This document shows positions 43,942 through 52,027 of a DNA stretch of 64,000 nucleotides, in pieces. The notes under the pieces were generated by a model. It did not search any database and was not told where the DNA came from. It was given only the letters and a program-made list of their open reading frames with translations. The stretch's first letter is position 1. Each line of letters starts with the position of its first letter. Origin of the DNA: Bacteroidota bacterium (GTDB taxonomy: Bacteria; Bacteroidota; Bacteroidia; Chitinophagales; Chitinophagaceae); the NCBI GenBank assembly GCA_016868895.1, contig VGFK01000001.1, forward strand, positions 478,896 through 542,895. The letters run 5' to 3'. A program made the translations under genes and the position numbers.

Positions 43942-43962
43942 GGTGTAAAGATAGTGTAGCTT

Positions 43963-44835
43963 TTAGCGATTTCGGGTATCAAATCCCCATGTTAACTTTT
44001 CTCTAAGGGTCCGCAAGAAATTATTCTCGTTGAGTCGCACCAACTGAAAACAAAACTGCTCTTTTCGAACAGCCAGTTGTGTAGTTCGGGATACGACTTC
44101 CTTGCGGGAGTCCAGCGTGCAAATGAAATCGTCAACGCGACCTTCTACTTCAAATGAAATGACGTTGTGATTGGGAACCACAATGGGTCGTATGTTGAGG
44201 TTATGGGGTGCAATCGGCGTGATCACAAAACTTTCACTATCGGGAAACACTACGGGGCCATTGCAGCTGAGCGAATATCCGGTGGATCCCGTTGGCGTAG
44301 CCACGATCAATCCATCGGCCCAAAACGTATTGAGGAATTCGCCGTTCAAATACGTATGGATCTTGATCATGGGCGAGAATTCACGCTTGTGGATCACAAA
44401 CTCATTGAGTGCAAACGGTTCATCGCCAAACAAGTCAACGTTAGCATCCAGGTGAATCAAACCCCGTTTATCCAGCACATAGGTTCGTTCTTTCAATGCA
44501 TGTACGGCCGCTTCTGCATTTTCTTTTCCCAGACTGGCCAGGAAGCCCAAACGACCATAATTGATTCCTAAAACCGGAATCTGCTTGTCCCTCACCATGC
44601 ACGCCGTATCGAGCAAGGTGCCATCGCCCCCCATGGAAATCAAGGCCTCTACATCCTCTCCTAAATCATCGGCGTGGGAAAAAACAGGAAGGTCAGCAGT
44701 AGCGTCGGAAAACTGTTCGCGTAAATTCTTCACGACCAACGGCTGGATGTCGGCTTTTTTGAGTAAGTCCAAAAGACCGCTAAGGTCTTGTGATGCGATG
44801 CTGGTGCCACCGCGACTGTATATGGCGACTCTCAT
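43963..44835 (-). CDS. nadK: NAD kinase
   Basis: Phosphorylates NAD to NADP. 290 residues with the GGDGT motif (SMGGDGTLLDTA), NEFVIHKRE and TPTGSTGYSLSCNGP, all diagnostic. Precedes DUF6089 by 21 bases. A weak -7 element (TACCTTTA) lies about 14 bases before the ATG. Confidence 0.96.
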   Translation of the reverse strand: MRVAIYSRGGTSIASQDLSGLLDLLKKADIQPLVVKNLREQFSDATADLPVFSHADDLGEDVEALISMGGDGTLLDTACMVRDKQIPVLGINYGRLGFLASLGKENAEAAVHALKERTYVLDKRGLIHLDANVDLFGDEPFALNEFVIHKREFSPMIKIHTYLNGEFLNTFWADGLIVATPTGSTGYSLSCNGPVVFPDSESFVITPIAPHNLNIRPIVVPNHNVISFEVEGRVDDFICTLDSRKEVVSRTTQLAVRKEQFCFQLVRLNENNFLRTLREKLTWGFDTRNR

Positions 44836-44856
44836 TTCCGGATTTGAGTAAAGGTA

Positions 44857-46287
44857 CTAATTCCTGACTTCCCCTCTGTGGACGAAAAACCCACTCTCCC
44901 CTCGCTGATTAATTGAGTATTCGAATCGCAGGACCACGTCATATATGGTGACGATATCGATTCCTACCCCTCCACTGTACAAGAACTTGTTGTTCAACGG
45001 ATTGATGTTGATGTTACTCTTGTTGTAGGCATATCCCACATCGGCAAATCCTTTTAGGAAAATGCGGAAGGGAATCTTGCCATAGGTCTTGGATTTGAGT
45101 CCGGTGTTCAGCTCATGCCTGATGATCTCTTTACCCACTGTATTTCGGATCATGCCCCCTGCCACACCATCCACAACATAATATTCCAAACCGCGCAGAA
45201 ACGTTTCGTAGTAGCCCATGAATTGCTGATTGAAAAAAGGCTGATTGAATGGAAGTTTCACATTGGCTTCGGCGTTGATCGATATGTAATATTTTTTGGG
45301 CAATGGAAAATATTGTCCATACCGCACCTGCAACTGCGTAAGATCAGTTTTGCCACCAAATCCTCTTCTCAATACATCGATCTCGACCGAAGAACCCCGG
45401 GTGGGATAAGGAATGTAATTCAGATCAAAGTACTGGTACGTATAGCGTATCTCGGGAAAAGCCACCCGTTTTTGTCCCCCGCCCAAATAGTTAGGATTCA
45501 TTTTGGTGATCGTATCTGCAACTTCTTCACCCTGAACACCTGCGCGGACATAATGCCGAACCACGGATCCTTTGCGGTAAGAATAAAGTCCGCCCACATA
45601 ATACTGCTTTCTTAAAAACGCTTTTGGATCCTTATAGAAAACCTGCCGGTTATTCACCGTCGTATAATTGATCTCCCGGTTACGGTTATACGAAACATCA
45701 ATTCCCCACCCGTGCCGGAGGGAGTTATCCGAAAATGGATTGTAGTAGCGCATGGCAAAGCGTTCAGTATACCCTCCGATCAGCCAGGCATTGAGTCGGT
45801 CGTTTCTTCCGGTCACATTCTGAACAATCAGCTTCATGCCATAGTTGACGCGATCCAAACTCAGGTCATAATCTTTTAACCAGACATTGAGGTTGCGATC
45901 AACTGGCTTCAGATAGGGTAAAGGAAAAATGTACCAGCGTTCTTTCACTTCGGCATAAATATCCAACGAATCGTTTTGCCAGTTGATAAAATTAACAGCG
46001 GCATCCACAAACAATGCGGTGTTCATGAGGTTTTGCCGACTGGTCTGGATTCCTCTGAGGATATCGGAAATGGAATACGACGAATCGCGATCAAAGGTGA
46101 TCTCCCGCGAAACAATGTACTGCTTTGTCTTTTTATTTCCGCTAACCAAGATATTGCGGATCACGACATGGGAGTGCTGAAGGATCTGATCATCCTGGTG
46201 CATGACCTCTTGCTGCTGCTGTGCCCGGGAATGGACAGTGAGCAGCCACACGCAACAACATAACCCTATCCGGCGCAGCAACATCAT
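44857..46287 (-). CDS. Omp85-family (BamA/TamA-like) outer membrane protein
   Basis: 476 residues with a signal peptide, one POTRA-like domain (about 40-115; VVIRNILVSGNKKTKQYIVSREI) and a 16-strand-type barrel. It is half the size of BamA and has a single POTRA domain, so it resembles the small Omp85 proteins sometimes called surface antigen D15. A role in membrane biogenesis or translocation is inferred only. It lies 21 bases before nadK; the usual order is CBS then nadK, so it is an extra gene here. Confidence 0.85.
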   Translation of the reverse strand: MMLLRRIGLCCCVWLLTVHSRAQQQQEVMHQDDQILQHSHVVIRNILVSGNKKTKQYIVSREITFDRDSSYSISDILRGIQTSRQNLMNTALFVDAAVNFINWQNDSLDIYAEVKERWYIFPLPYLKPVDRNLNVWLKDYDLSLDRVNYGMKLIVQNVTGRNDRLNAWLIGGYTERFAMRYYNPFSDNSLRHGWGIDVSYNRNREINYTTVNNRQVFYKDPKAFLRKQYYVGGLYSYRKGSVVRHYVRAGVQGEEVADTITKMNPNYLGGGQKRVAFPEIRYTYQYFDLNYIPYPTRGSSVEIDVLRRGFGGKTDLTQLQVRYGQYFPLPKKYYISINAEANVKLPFNQPFFNQQFMGYYETFLRGLEYYVVDGVAGGMIRNTVGKEIIRHELNTGLKSKTYGKIPFRIFLKGFADVGYAYNKSNININPLNNKFLYSGGVGIDIVTIYDVVLRFEYSINQRGESGFFVHRGEVRN

Positions 46288-46301
46288 TGAGGCAATTTAC
46301 T

Positions 46302-46309
46302 CAAAACTA
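46302..46309 (-). promoter_or_regulatory. Putative -7 promoter element of the Omp85 gene (TAGTTTTG)
   Basis: Exact TAnnTTTG match on the minus strand, 14 bases before the ATG at 46287. Confidence 0.45.
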
Positions 46310-46336
46310 CTGCCGGAATTGGCAAATAACAAGGAA

Positions 46337-46999
46337 CTAAATGCTGAGGTAATTCAGGAGATGATCCAGGTTGTTCTGTATTTGATTGTCGTACGACTCT
46401 TCCCCATAATAATATAAGACATGGTAATCGTGCCGCTGGAAGGTTGCCACGATGTCTGAGATATCTTCTTTGTTGATGCGAATGATCACCTGCAGCATTC
46501 CCGTATGCTCATCGAGCACCGTGTTGAGATGCATGATCATGGCATCGTTGGATTCAACAAGCCGATTGATCAATCCCAATGCGTATTCATGTCGGGGCAT
46601 TTCAATGATCAGCAAAGATCCGGTGGATGCCGCTCCGGTAAGCAGTGTCAATGCCGTGAGCAATCGTCCTGTATCCACAGCGCCTTCCCATTCGTTCTTT
46701 TCATTTACTACGGGGACAACATCCACATAAAACTTAGCACGCACCCGCAATGCCTGCAGCATGTGGTCGCCCGAGCGAACCAGCGGTTTCGAAAAAGAAG
46801 TAGAGAGAGAACCGATGGTTGATTGCGGATCAGCGTCTTCCAATTCTTCCAATGGCACGAGTCCCTGATAGCTGCCCGCATCCACAACAGCCAAATAATC
46901 ATGTTGCATTGCGCCATTGGTGGCGAGAGCAAACCCGACGGTGTCGGTTACATCGACTGTTGGAAAATGAGGATTGAGTAGCTGACTGCAGTGCGTCAT
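46337..46999 (-). CDS. CBS-domain protein with ACT-like C-terminus
   Basis: 220 residues: two CBS motifs (about 1-140) followed by a C-terminal domain (SLLIIEMPRHEYALGLINRLVESNDAMIMHLNT..) that looks ACT-like. CBS pairs bind adenosyl ligands and act as switches; the target is unknown. The gene is a constant neighbour of nadK in Bacteroidota. Confidence 0.82.
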   Translation of the reverse strand: MTHCSQLLNPHFPTVDVTDTVGFALATNGAMQHDYLAVVDAGSYQGLVPLEELEDADPQSTIGSLSTSFSKPLVRSGDHMLQALRVRAKFYVDVVPVVNEKNEWEGAVDTGRLLTALTLLTGAASTGSLLIIEMPRHEYALGLINRLVESNDAMIMHLNTVLDEHTGMLQVIIRINKEDISDIVATFQRHDYHVLYYYGEESYDNQIQNNLDHLLNYLSI

Positions 47000-47027
47000 A
47001 GTATCGGGTGATAGACCAATATTAGCG

Positions 47028-47807
47028 CTAATTTGCTGCAGTACTTGCGTTTTTTTGTAAAAATTTGGCCAAAATCACATTGAACTCAGCAGGCACTTCC
47101 ATCATGGGGGCATGTCCGCAGTGATCAATGAAGTGCAATTCACTGTTGGGAATGAGTTTGTTGAACTCTCGTCCTACAAAGGGAGGAGTAATGCTATCGT
47201 TGTTTCCCCAGATCAATAAAGTGGGGAGTTGGATATTGCGGAGTTCTTCACCCAGATTATTGCGGATGGCACTGCGGGCCAGTGAAATCACCTTCAGTGT
47301 CTTCATCCGTTCATTGACGATTTGATATACTTCATCCACCAATTCCTTCGTTGCTATATTGGGATCAAAAAACGTCATTTCGGTTTTCTTGCGGATGTAT
47401 TCATAATCGCCTCGCTTGGGATAGGTATCCCCCATTCCGTTTTCAAATAATCCCGAACTGCCGGTAAGGATGAGTGATTTTATTTTTGCAGGAGATTTCA
47501 AAACGTGTACCAGCGCGACATGCCCTCCGAGTGAATTTCCAAGCAGGTGGATGCTCTCCAGTTCTTTGTGATCGATGAATTTGCCAACGAATTTTTCGAG
47601 TCCCCCCACGGTGGTATGCAAAATATCCAGCTCAAAAAGCGGGAGCATAGGGACGATGACTTTGTGGGTGTGACGAAAGTGCTCGATGATGCCTGAAAAA
47701 TTACTCATGGCGCCGAACAATCCATGCAACAGCATCAGGGGTTCCCCTTCGCCTTCTTCGATGAATTTGAACTTGCCATCCTCCTTGATCTCGTAAGTCA
47801 GGCTCAT
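47028..47807 (-). CDS. Alpha/beta hydrolase
   Basis: 259 residues from the ATG at 47807. Oxyanion motif LLHGLFGAMSNF, nucleophile elbow LLGNSLGGHVALV, and a late histidine in DHCGHAPMMEVP complete the triad. Substrate not predictable. The 12 residues upstream in the ORF track look like leader sequence and are not used. Follows the cvpA/yqeY/gldC group on the same strand. Confidence 0.87.
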   Translation of the reverse strand: MSLTYEIKEDGKFKFIEEGEGEPLMLLHGLFGAMSNFSGIIEHFRHTHKVIVPMLPLFELDILHTTVGGLEKFVGKFIDHKELESIHLLGNSLGGHVALVHVLKSPAKIKSLILTGSSGLFENGMGDTYPKRGDYEYIRKKTEMTFFDPNIATKELVDEVYQIVNERMKTLKVISLARSAIRNNLGEELRNIQLPTLLIWGNNDSITPPFVGREFNKLIPNSELHFIDHCGHAPMMEVPAEFNVILAKFLQKNASTAAN

Positions 47808-47889
47808 GGAATGGTTGTTGGTTGAAAACTGGGTTGGTAACAAAGAAAAACAAAATAGATGAATTGCGGTGCATTTATTTATGGTTGCT

Positions 47890-48351
47890 TCACTGACCGT
47901 ATAACCCGATCAGCCACTGGCCCCAATTCAGTAGATAATCAAGCGATTGAGCATCGTTGTTTTTTGCACGGTTCCAGCCAAAGCGCACCAAAAAAGCAAG
48001 CACGGCTGCATACAATGATCCCCATAGCACGAGGTTCACCACCACACCCATGATCTTGTTGGCTGTTCCAAGAAAAATTACTTCCAATGATTTTTCGATG
48101 ATCTTACCCACGAACTGCACACCGATAATGCCCAACAAGAGTGTAAGTAAAAAAGCAATCAGGCTCAACCATGAACTGTCATCGTTCATCTGTTTTTTCA
48201 GCTCCTCCTCCACCATTCCCGAGCATTTCAGTGCCAGGAAAAGTGCCACAGCGTAAGAGAGCAATTCAAAAACGGACATGACCAGACCCTTGCTCCATCC
48301 CCGGTAGATTGCCCACACTGCAATGACCAATAAAATGATATCAATCGTCAT
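47890..48351 (-). CDS. cvpA: CvpA family membrane protein
   Basis: 153 residues with four hydrophobic segments and the N-terminal IDIILLVIAVWAIYRGWSKG pattern typical of CvpA. In E. coli CvpA affects colicin V production and envelope stress; the role here is unknown. It begins 1 base upstream of the yqeY stop region (adjacent genes, same strand). Confidence 0.82.
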   Translation of the reverse strand: MTIDIILLVIAVWAIYRGWSKGLVMSVFELLSYAVALFLALKCSGMVEEELKKQMNDDSSWLSLIAFLLTLLLGIIGVQFVGKIIEKSLEVIFLGTANKIMGVVVNLVLWGSLYAAVLAFLVRFGWNRAKNNDAQSLDYLLNWGQWLIGLYGQ

Positions 48352-48352
48352 A

Positions 48353-48802
48353 TCAGGATAACAGCTGCTTGACCAGCGCCGAGATCATCTTTCCATCGGC
48401 TTTTCCGGCAAGATGCTTGGTTGCGGAACCCATGACCTTTCCGAGTCCACTGGCATCTGTGACACCCAATTCCTGGATGATGCCACGAAGCACTTCTTTT
48501 ACTTCTTCTTCGCTCATTTGCTTGGGGAGAAAGCGTTCGATTACGTCGAGCTCCTCTTTTTCCTTTTGAGCAAGATCCAGTCTGTTCTGGCGCTCGAAGA
48601 TCTCCAAGGAGTCTTTGCGCTGCTTGACCAGTTTCTGCAGCAGTTTGATTTCAGTGTCGGTCGACATTACTTCTGTGGCCCCTTCAGCGGTTTTGGCCAG
48701 CAATACTGCTGATTTGATGGCACGCAACGCGCGCATCGATACTTCATCGCGCGCCAGCATTGCTTTCTTCAGGTTTTCATTTACGGTTAGTTCGAGACTC
48801 AT
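48353..48802 (-). CDS. GatB/YqeY domain protein
   Basis: 149 residues, all helical, with the full YqeY pattern: ARDEVSMRALRAIKSAVLLA, ERFLPKQMSEEEV and LGKVMGSATKHLAGKADGKMISALVKQLL. The domain is shared with the tRNA-binding tail of GatB; stand-alone proteins have no firm function. The ATG overlaps the gldC stop (ATGA). Confidence 0.9.
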   Translation of the reverse strand: MSLELTVNENLKKAMLARDEVSMRALRAIKSAVLLAKTAEGATEVMSTDTEIKLLQKLVKQRKDSLEIFERQNRLDLAQKEKEELDVIERFLPKQMSEEEVKEVLRGIIQELGVTDASGLGKVMGSATKHLAGKADGKMISALVKQLLS

Positions 48803-49137
48803 TGTGTTTCCAGTGATTTTTTGAATTTAGTATAAAAGCCTTTTGCAAATGTTTTCATTTCTGCCGATAATTCAGTTTGATGCGTAGCGCGATCAAACGT
48901 ATCGGCCATGGTCATTATGGTTTGATACACGAAGTCCGCCATTTCATCGACCATCATTTCTTTGGTCCACAGATCAATGCGCAGCGCTGCTTTTTCTTTT
49001 CCATCCCAGAAGGAAATCATCATGGCTTTTGCGTCCTGCTTTTCTTCTGAATTGGACTGCGTAGCATTCCATTGGATCTGATGGGGTATTTTCTGATCAT
49101 CCAAGTTGACATCGATGGTAATGGTTGAAGAGGTCAT
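48799..49137 (-). CDS. gldC: Gliding motility protein GldC
   Basis: Small cytoplasmic protein that increases gliding in Flavobacterium. 112 residues: ITIDVNLDDQKIPHQIQWNA, MMISFWDGKEKAALRIDLWTKEM and MMVDEMADFVYQTIMTMADTF are the family blocks. Starts the gldC-yqeY-cvpA group and has its own likely promoter. Confidence 0.93.
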   Translation of the reverse strand: MTSSTITIDVNLDDQKIPHQIQWNATQSNSEEKQDAKAMMISFWDGKEKAALRIDLWTKEMMVDEMADFVYQTIMTMADTFDRATHQTELSAEMKTFAKGFYTKFKKSLETQ

Positions 49138-49156
49138 GTGCTGTTTTTGTAAGCCG

Positions 49157-49164
49157 CAAATTTA
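49157..49164 (-). promoter_or_regulatory. Putative -7 promoter element of gldC (TAAATTTG)
   Basis: Exact TAnnTTTG match on the minus strand, 19 bases before the gldC ATG; it overlaps the stop codon of the glycosyltransferase gene. Confidence 0.5.
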
Positions 49165-49995
49165 ACGAAACAGTCCCAATCCCGTTGCAATCATCTCATT
49201 GCGCATCTGTTCATCGTTGTAGATGCGAATCAATTTTTCGCCGATGTCGGCAGGATCCTGTTCATTGAAATACATGCCGGCCCCTTCGGTGAGCTCCGAC
49301 ATGCTGCTGTGCTGAGTGGTCAGCACCGCCACGCCGGCCTGCATGGCATTGAGCAAGGGAACTCCAAAACGCTCCCAGCGGCACGGATGGATCAGGGCAT
49401 ACGCCGCACTGATCAACGATATATCATCGTGGATGGAGGGTTGCTGCAGCATCACGATATCATTGCGGTGACGATAGGTCTCCAATGCACCGAGAATGGA
49501 GGATGAATATGCCCCCTGTGCCCCCGTAAAAACCAGCTTCATGTTGCTGTTCGTTCTTTTTTTGAAAAGACTGAAGCCCTTTAGCAGCGAAATGATGTTG
49601 CATACTGGATGCAACGGAGCACGGCAAACAAAAAAAGCATCCCCCTGAGTAAACTGATAGCGGACAACATCCCGTGCATCTTCATCCGTTGGAAAATACA
49701 TTTCACTGAATGGCGGATCCATGATTTCAATTGGTGAGACAGGGGACCCAAATGCCTCGATCAATGCAGCGCGGGTGTATTCCGTAAACACAAAAATAGG
49801 CGTGTGGGACTTCCATGCTTTTTTGATCCATTGATTTTCGCGCCATCGCTCGAACCAACCCATCGTGGATCCGGGTGACCGATGATATAGATCCTGAATC
49901 AGCAGGCCTTTCAGGGTGGATGAATAGGCATCCATGCTTTCCCGAATGCCCATGTATTCAGGTGGTACATCGTTTTTATAATAGAACCCGTCCAT
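49162..49995 (-). CDS. GT4-like glycosyltransferase lacking most of the N-terminal domain
   Basis: 277 residues. The C-terminal Rossmann domain is recognisable (LVFTGAQGAYS, IHDDISLISAAYALIHPCRWERFGVPLLNAMQAGVAVLTTQ), but the first domain is only about 100 residues and a full GT-B enzyme needs more. In the EX7E motif, the second Glu is Asn (E-R-F-G-V-P-L-L-N). A promoter element lies just before the ATG at 49995, so the short form is expressed as such. Catalytic activity is doubtful. Confidence 0.7.
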   Translation of the reverse strand: MDGFYYKNDVPPEYMGIRESMDAYSSTLKGLLIQDLYHRSPGSTMGWFERWRENQWIKKAWKSHTPIFVFTEYTRAALIEAFGSPVSPIEIMDPPFSEMYFPTDEDARDVVRYQFTQGDAFFVCRAPLHPVCNIISLLKGFSLFKKRTNSNMKLVFTGAQGAYSSSILGALETYRHRNDIVMLQQPSIHDDISLISAAYALIHPCRWERFGVPLLNAMQAGVAVLTTQHSSMSELTEGAGMYFNEQDPADIGEKLIRIYNDEQMRNEMIATGLGLFR

Positions 49996-49999
49996 GCGG

Positions 50000-50007
50000 C
50001 AAAGATA
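50000..50007 (-). promoter_or_regulatory. Putative -7 promoter element of the GT4-like gene (TATCTTTG)
   Basis: Exact TAnnTTTG match on the minus strand, 4 bases before the ATG at 49995. Confidence 0.5.
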
Positions 50008-50029
50008 TAGTTAGTCGACCCATCTGGTT

Positions 50030-50037
50030 TATCTTTA
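50030..50037 (+). promoter_or_regulatory. Possible -7 element of the Cys/Met PLP gene (TATCTTTA)
   Basis: Seven of eight positions of TAnnTTTG, 17 bases before the ATG at 50055; back to back with the GT4 promoter. Confidence 0.4.
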
Positions 50038-50054
50038 CTGCTCAAACCCATCGC

Positions 50055-51206
50055 ATGAAAAAATCAACGCTCTTTATACATGCCGGAGCGCACCCGGATC
50101 CCAGTACCGGAGCCATCATGACGCCGATCTACCAAACTTCTACCTACGTGCAGGAGTCGCCAGGCGTAAACAAAGGCTTTGAATACGCCCGTTCGCAAAA
50201 TCCAACGCGGCAGGCACTGGAAGAAGCATTGGCCCTGATCGAAGAAGGCAACTACGGTTTGGCATTTTCCTCCGGTGTGGCCGCTACCGACGCAGTCATA
50301 AAATTGCTGAAGCCGGGTGATGAAGTCATTGCTGCCAATGATATGTATGGTGGTACATACCGACTCTTCAGCAAAATCTTTGAAAAATTTGGAATTGTTT
50401 TTCACTATGTGGACATGAACAAGGTGGAAAATGTTGCAGCAGCCATCACCGCGCGCACGCGCTTGATCTGGGCAGAAACGCCTACCAACCCTTTGATGAA
50501 TATCGCCGACATCCGTGCACTGTCAACACTGGCAAAGCAACACGGAATTCTTTTGTGCGTGGATAACACCTTCGCTTCTCCGGCATTGCAGAATCCCTTG
50601 GCTCTGGGCGCCGATATTGTCATGCACTCTGCAACAAAATACTTGAGCGGTCACAGCGATGTGATTCAGGGCGCATTGGTGATGAATGATAAAGCCTTGC
50701 GGGACGAGCTGTATTTTATTCAAAAAAGTTGCGGTGCGGTGCCGGGACCCATGGACTGCTTTCTGGTGTTGCGCGGCATCAAAACATTGGGGCTCCGCAT
50801 GGAACGCCATTCGCAGAACGGTGCTGCGGTTGCTCACTACCTGAAACAACACGATGCCATACAAACCGTCTACTGGCCCGGATTCGAGGAACATCCCGGT
50901 CATGCGATCGCCAAAGCACAGATGAAGGATTTTGGAGGCATGATCAGCTTTGAATTGAGAAACGACAGCATGGAAGCAGCCAAAGCGGTACTTTCCACTA
51001 CCCATTTATTTTCCCTGGCCGAAAGCCTCGGTGGTGTGGAGTCTCTCATCAACCATCCTGCGAGCATGACCCACGCTTCAATTCCAAGAGAAGAACGGAT
51101 CAAGAACGGCTTGAGTGATACGCTGATTCGTTTGTCGGTGGGAATTGAAGATGCCGACGATCTGATCGCTGATCTGGAACAGGCGATACACCATTCCCTG
51201 GGTTAA
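50055..51206 (+). CDS. Cystathionine gamma-synthase/lyase family PLP enzyme
   Basis: Cys/Met-metabolism PLP enzyme of 383 residues from the ATG at 50055; the 60 residues before it in the ORF track are antisense to the glycosyltransferase. Motifs: PIYQTSTYVQ, YARSQNPTRQALE, SGVAATDAV, VDNTFASPALQNPLALGADIVMHSATKYLSGHSDV with the PLP lysine, and SLGGVESLINHPASMTHAS. Synthase and lyase cannot be separated by sequence alone. Stop and next start are adjacent (TAAATG). Confidence 0.92.
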   Translation: MKKSTLFIHAGAHPDPSTGAIMTPIYQTSTYVQESPGVNKGFEYARSQNPTRQALEEALALIEEGNYGLAFSSGVAATDAVIKLLKPGDEVIAANDMYGGTYRLFSKIFEKFGIVFHYVDMNKVENVAAAITARTRLIWAETPTNPLMNIADIRALSTLAKQHGILLCVDNTFASPALQNPLALGADIVMHSATKYLSGHSDVIQGALVMNDKALRDELYFIQKSCGAVPGPMDCFLVLRGIKTLGLRMERHSQNGAAVAHYLKQHDAIQTVYWPGFEEHPGHAIAKAQMKDFGGMISFELRNDSMEAAKAVLSTTHLFSLAESLGGVESLINHPASMTHASIPREERIKNGLSDTLIRLSVGIEDADDLIADLEQAIHHSLG

Positions 51207-51995
51207 ATGCCGCAATCCACTACAGCAATCGATCCGGGTGTTATCCAACTGCTCAATCAACAGTTGAAGCGGTTCAATCAGCCAACGTTCATCGAAAAAG
51301 ATCCCATCAGCATCCCGCATGCGTTTTCACACCAACAGGACATTGAAATTGCGGGATTGTTTGCAGCGCTGTTTGCGTGGGGCAACCGAACTACCATCAT
51401 ACTCAAGAGCAAAGCGTTGATGAAGCAAATGGACAATGCTCCGTATCAATTCATAAAAGGGCATACGGACCGTGATTTAAAAAAGCTGGTCGATTTCAAG
51501 CACCGCACATTCAACGCAACCGACCTGCTTCACCTGATCCGTTTTTTGCATCATCACTATCAACACCATGAGAGTCTCGAGACAGCATTTACCGAAGGGT
51601 TTTCGACGCATGACGAAACCACAGAAGGGGCATTGGTAAACTTTCATCGTGCATGCTTTTCATTGGAGGATAGTCCCCCGCGCACCCGCAAACACATTTC
51701 CACGCCTGCGTCCGGTTCTTCGTGCAAGCGACTCAACATGTTTCTGCGCTGGATGGTGAGGCGTGATCCCTCGGGTGTCGACTTTGGAATCTGGAAGGGG
51801 ATACGCAGCGACCAACTGGTGTGTCCGCTCGACATTCATGTACAACGGGTAGCGGTGCAGCTGGGACTCATCACGGATCAAAAGTCGGATTGGAAAACAG
51901 CAGTAGCATTGACGCATCGATTGAAAGAGTTGGACCCACACGATCCGGTCAAATACGATATCGCACTCTTCAGCATGGGTGCGAATCCCGCGTAA
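51207..51995 (+). CDS. TIGR02757 (DUF2400) family protein
   Basis: 262 residues of a family found widely in Bacteroidota with no known function. Diagnostic blocks: FAALFAWGNRTTIILKSKALM, KRLNMFLRWMVRRD, GIWKGIRSDQLVCPLDIHVQRVA and DPVKYDIALFSMG. The pattern GxR..L..PLDxH resembles helix-hairpin-helix DNA glycosylases, a remote link only. Directly follows the PLP enzyme gene. Confidence 0.9.
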   Translation: MPQSTTAIDPGVIQLLNQQLKRFNQPTFIEKDPISIPHAFSHQQDIEIAGLFAALFAWGNRTTIILKSKALMKQMDNAPYQFIKGHTDRDLKKLVDFKHRTFNATDLLHLIRFLHHHYQHHESLETAFTEGFSTHDETTEGALVNFHRACFSLEDSPPRTRKHISTPASGSSCKRLNMFLRWMVRRDPSGVDFGIWKGIRSDQLVCPLDIHVQRVAVQLGLITDQKSDWKTAVALTHRLKELDPHDPVKYDIALFSMGANPA

Positions 51996-51999
51996 TGAT

Positions 52000-52007
52000 T
52001 AACTTTG
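52000..52007 (+). promoter_or_regulatory. Putative -7 promoter element of lysS (TAACTTTG)
   Basis: Exact TAnnTTTG match 20 bases before the lysS ATG at 52028. It supports this start over the 69 upstream codons of the ORF track. Confidence 0.6.
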
Positions 52008-52027
52008 TTCCCTCAAGAACAGCTCTG

